Assembly: GCA_051269965.1 (NCBI GenBank)
Contig: JBNMFK010000219.1
Span: 1 to 6,664 of the forward strand
From: Arcticibacterium sp051269965
GTDB lineage: Bacteria; Bacteroidota; Bacteroidia; Cytophagales; Spirosomataceae
Direction of reading: 5' to 3'
Length of the DNA stretch: 6,664 nucleotides
The notes beneath the pieces are model-generated. The model saw only the letters and a program-made list of their open reading frames with translations. It was not told the DNA's origin and ran no database searches. This document shows, in pieces, positions 5,624 through 6,664 of this stretch (position 1 is its first letter; every line of letters begins with the position of its first letter). Made by a program: the position numbers and the translations under genes.

Positions 5624-6444
5624 AAACTTAATATAGCAAAGATCGCATGATGATCAGAGGCATATAGGCCGTTCCACGATTGAGAAATAGTAGCATGGCT
5701 TTTCACCTTTATTTTTGGACTCACTAAAATATGGTCAATTTGGCTATCGGGCCTTTCCACGCTGTTAAATCCTGTAAAAGTATCAATCGGACCAAAATGC
5801 CCTGTTTTTGAAATATCTTGGGTATTATCTAATCCGTTCTCGGCATAAGTTAGCATAGCCTCATCTTTTGGTGTACTGTTAAAATCTCCTAATAAAACGA
5901 CCTTAAATTTATCTTTTAGGTCATTAACAATTCTTGAAATTAACTTAGAGCTTTCTACACGTGCTATTTCTCCCTTGTGATCATAATGTGTATTGATGAC
6001 AACAAAAACTAACCCATCGGATTTACATTTGAGATAAGCTATAGTTGCTATTCTTGGTAAAGCGGCATCCCAGTCTTTCGACGGAATTTCAGGCGTTTTC
6101 GACAGCCAAATTGTGCTCCATTCAACAAGTTCTAAACGGTCTTTGTTGTAGAAAATGGGAGCGAATTCTCCTTTGGTTTTACCGTCATCTCTTCCGACAC
6201 CAACCCAATTATAATTTTCTAGTCTTTTGGCAAGGAATAGCACTTGTGGCTCTGTGGCTTCTTGCAGTCCCGCTATATCCGATTCGTAATAGGAAATAGT
6301 TTGTGCTACCTTTTCCTTTCTATTTTCCCATTGATTTATGCCATCGGAAGGTGTTGCATACCGAATATTGAAAGTCATAACCTTTACATCATCTTGTGAG
6401 ATGCCTTGGATGGAGTACAGGAGAAAAAGTAATAGGATTCGCAT
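5620..6444 (-). CDS. Secreted endonuclease/exonuclease/phosphatase-fold protein
   Basis: The protein belongs to the EEP (DNase I-like, PF03372-type) metal-dependent phosphodiesterase superfamily. With the ATG at 6442-6444 it has 274 residues: a hydrophobic signal peptide (MRILLLFLLYSIQGISQ, about 1-17) and then the full catalytic core. Motifs in order are VMTFNIRY (Asn26), GLQEA with the metal ligand Glu62, VINTHYDH at 149-156 (catalytic His153), LLGDFNSTP at 184-192 (Asp187, Asn189), QIDHILVS at 235-242, and the terminal SDHHAIFA with the His pair at 265-266. All catalytic positions are present. The frame extends upstream to a TTG at 6468, but the ATG places the signal peptide at the N terminus and is preferred. 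The substrate cannot be read from sequence: nucleic acid, a phospholipid or an inositol phosphate are all possible. The stop interlocks with the convergent small membrane gene. The upstream unknown gene runs in the same direction, 54 bases away. Confidence 0.88.
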   Translation of the reverse strand: MRILLLFLLYSIQGISQDDVKVMTFNIRYATPSDGINQWENRKEKVAQTISYYESDIAGLQEATEPQVLFLAKRLENYNWVGVGRDDGKTKGEFAPIFYNKDRLELVEWSTIWLSKTPEIPSKDWDAALPRIATIAYLKCKSDGLVFVVINTHYDHKGEIARVESSKLISRIVNDLKDKFKVVLLGDFNSTPKDEAMLTYAENGLDNTQDISKTGHFGPIDTFTGFNSVERPDSQIDHILVSPKIKVKSHATISQSWNGLYASDHHAIFAILSF

Positions 6445-6498
6445 AAAAAAGTACTTATTTGTTATCAATTTAAGGAGTTGATGTGCTTGTAACGTCGT

Positions 6499-6664
6499 TT
6501 ATTTAAATAATTTTAAAAAATTATTTACTAGCCAAGACTCTTCTGCCTTTAAAAGAGAGTTTACGGTGCTGTTGGTAAAATTAGTAACTTGACTAATTTC
6601 TCCTATAATTCTTAAAACTTCTTTTTTCTCGTCAGTGTCTGGCTGGAGTTTAGACTGAATCTCT
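6499..6664 (-). CDS. C-terminal fragment of an unrecognised protein (5' end outside the window)
   Basis: On the minus strand a frame enters from the right edge (first full codon at 6663-6661) and stays open for 54 codons to a TAA at 6499-6501. The visible residues are polar and probably helical: EIQSKLQPDTDEKKEVLRII near the edge, an Asn/Thr/Ser-rich middle (TNFTNSTVNS), and an amphipathic tail ending WLVNNFLKLFK. There is no transmembrane segment or recognisable motif. It lies 54 bases upstream of the endonuclease-like gene in the same direction, so the two could be cotranscribed. A 54-codon open frame in AT-rich DNA is modest evidence, but its protein-like composition and the lack of any competing frame support it. 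Function unknown. Confidence 0.55.
   Translation of the reverse strand, partial: EIQSKLQPDTDEKKEVLRIIGEISQVTNFTNSTVNSLLKAEESWLVNNFLKLFK

Noticed and set aside
6045..6299. Plus-strand open frame opposite the endonuclease-like gene
   Set aside because: It is antisense to conserved EEP motifs, with no membrane or domain signature of its own.
6445..6468. TTG start giving an eight-residue N-terminal extension of the EEP protein
   Set aside because: The ATG at 6442-6444 puts the signal peptide at the N terminus; the extension (ITNKYFF) would add nothing typical of a signal.
1..6664. CRISPR array, insertion sequence, tRNA or rRNA, defence island
   Set aside because: No spaced repeats, transposase, terminal inverted repeats, cloverleaf or defence-type genes are visible on either strand.

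Overview
The window holds the 3' end of a sodium-pumping NADH:quinone oxidoreductase (Na+-NQR) operon, two genes for maturing that enzyme, and a short run of housekeeping or accessory genes. The organism is most likely a member of the Bacteroidota, probably marine or otherwise Na+-dependent. Four things point there: AT-rich DNA, start codons preceded by A/T-rich leaders with no Shine-Dalgarno sequence, a promoter-like TTG-N19-TTATTTTG sequence close to the Bacteroidota consensus, and the style of the Nqr, ApbE and lipoprotein sequences. The assignment is inferred from style, not from a database match.

Positions 1-4214 (+ strand): nqrC (5' end outside the window), nqrD, nqrE, nqrF and apbE lie head to tail with gaps of only 1, 20, 11 and 14 bases, so they look like one transcription unit whose start (nqrA, nqrB) is off the left edge. 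NqrF oxidises NADH with FAD and a [2Fe-2S] cluster. NqrD and NqrE form the membrane pair with a cysteine-bound Fe-S centre. NqrC carries FMN on a threonine, and ApbE is the lipoprotein flavin transferase that attaches it. A strong inverted repeat (18 paired positions, one bulge, AAAA loop) lies inside the signal-peptide codons of apbE.

Positions 4211-4399 (- strand): nqrM, a 62-residue one-helix, four-cysteine protein needed for Na+-NQR maturation. It faces apbE tail to tail, and the two stop codons interlock in the palindrome CTAG. In the Vibrio-type arrangement nqrM follows apbE on the same strand.

Positions 4400-4516: a divergent intergenic region with a candidate promoter and an imperfect 14-bp tandem repeat that runs into the start codon of the next gene.

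Positions 4517-5623 (+ strand): a stand-alone two-CBS-domain protein, a SixA-type histidine phosphatase, and a 45-codon one-helix membrane protein whose ATG overlaps the sixA stop (ATGA). These probably form a second small operon.

Positions 5620-6664 (- strand): a secreted endonuclease/exonuclease/phosphatase-fold protein, whose stop interlocks with that of the small membrane gene in the palindrome TTAA, and then the C-terminal end of an unrecognised gene cut by the right edge.

No RNA gene, mobile element, CRISPR array or obviously new multi-gene system is visible. The items most worth a second look are the hairpin in apbE, the flipped nqrM, the two interlocked convergent stops and the small membrane gene.
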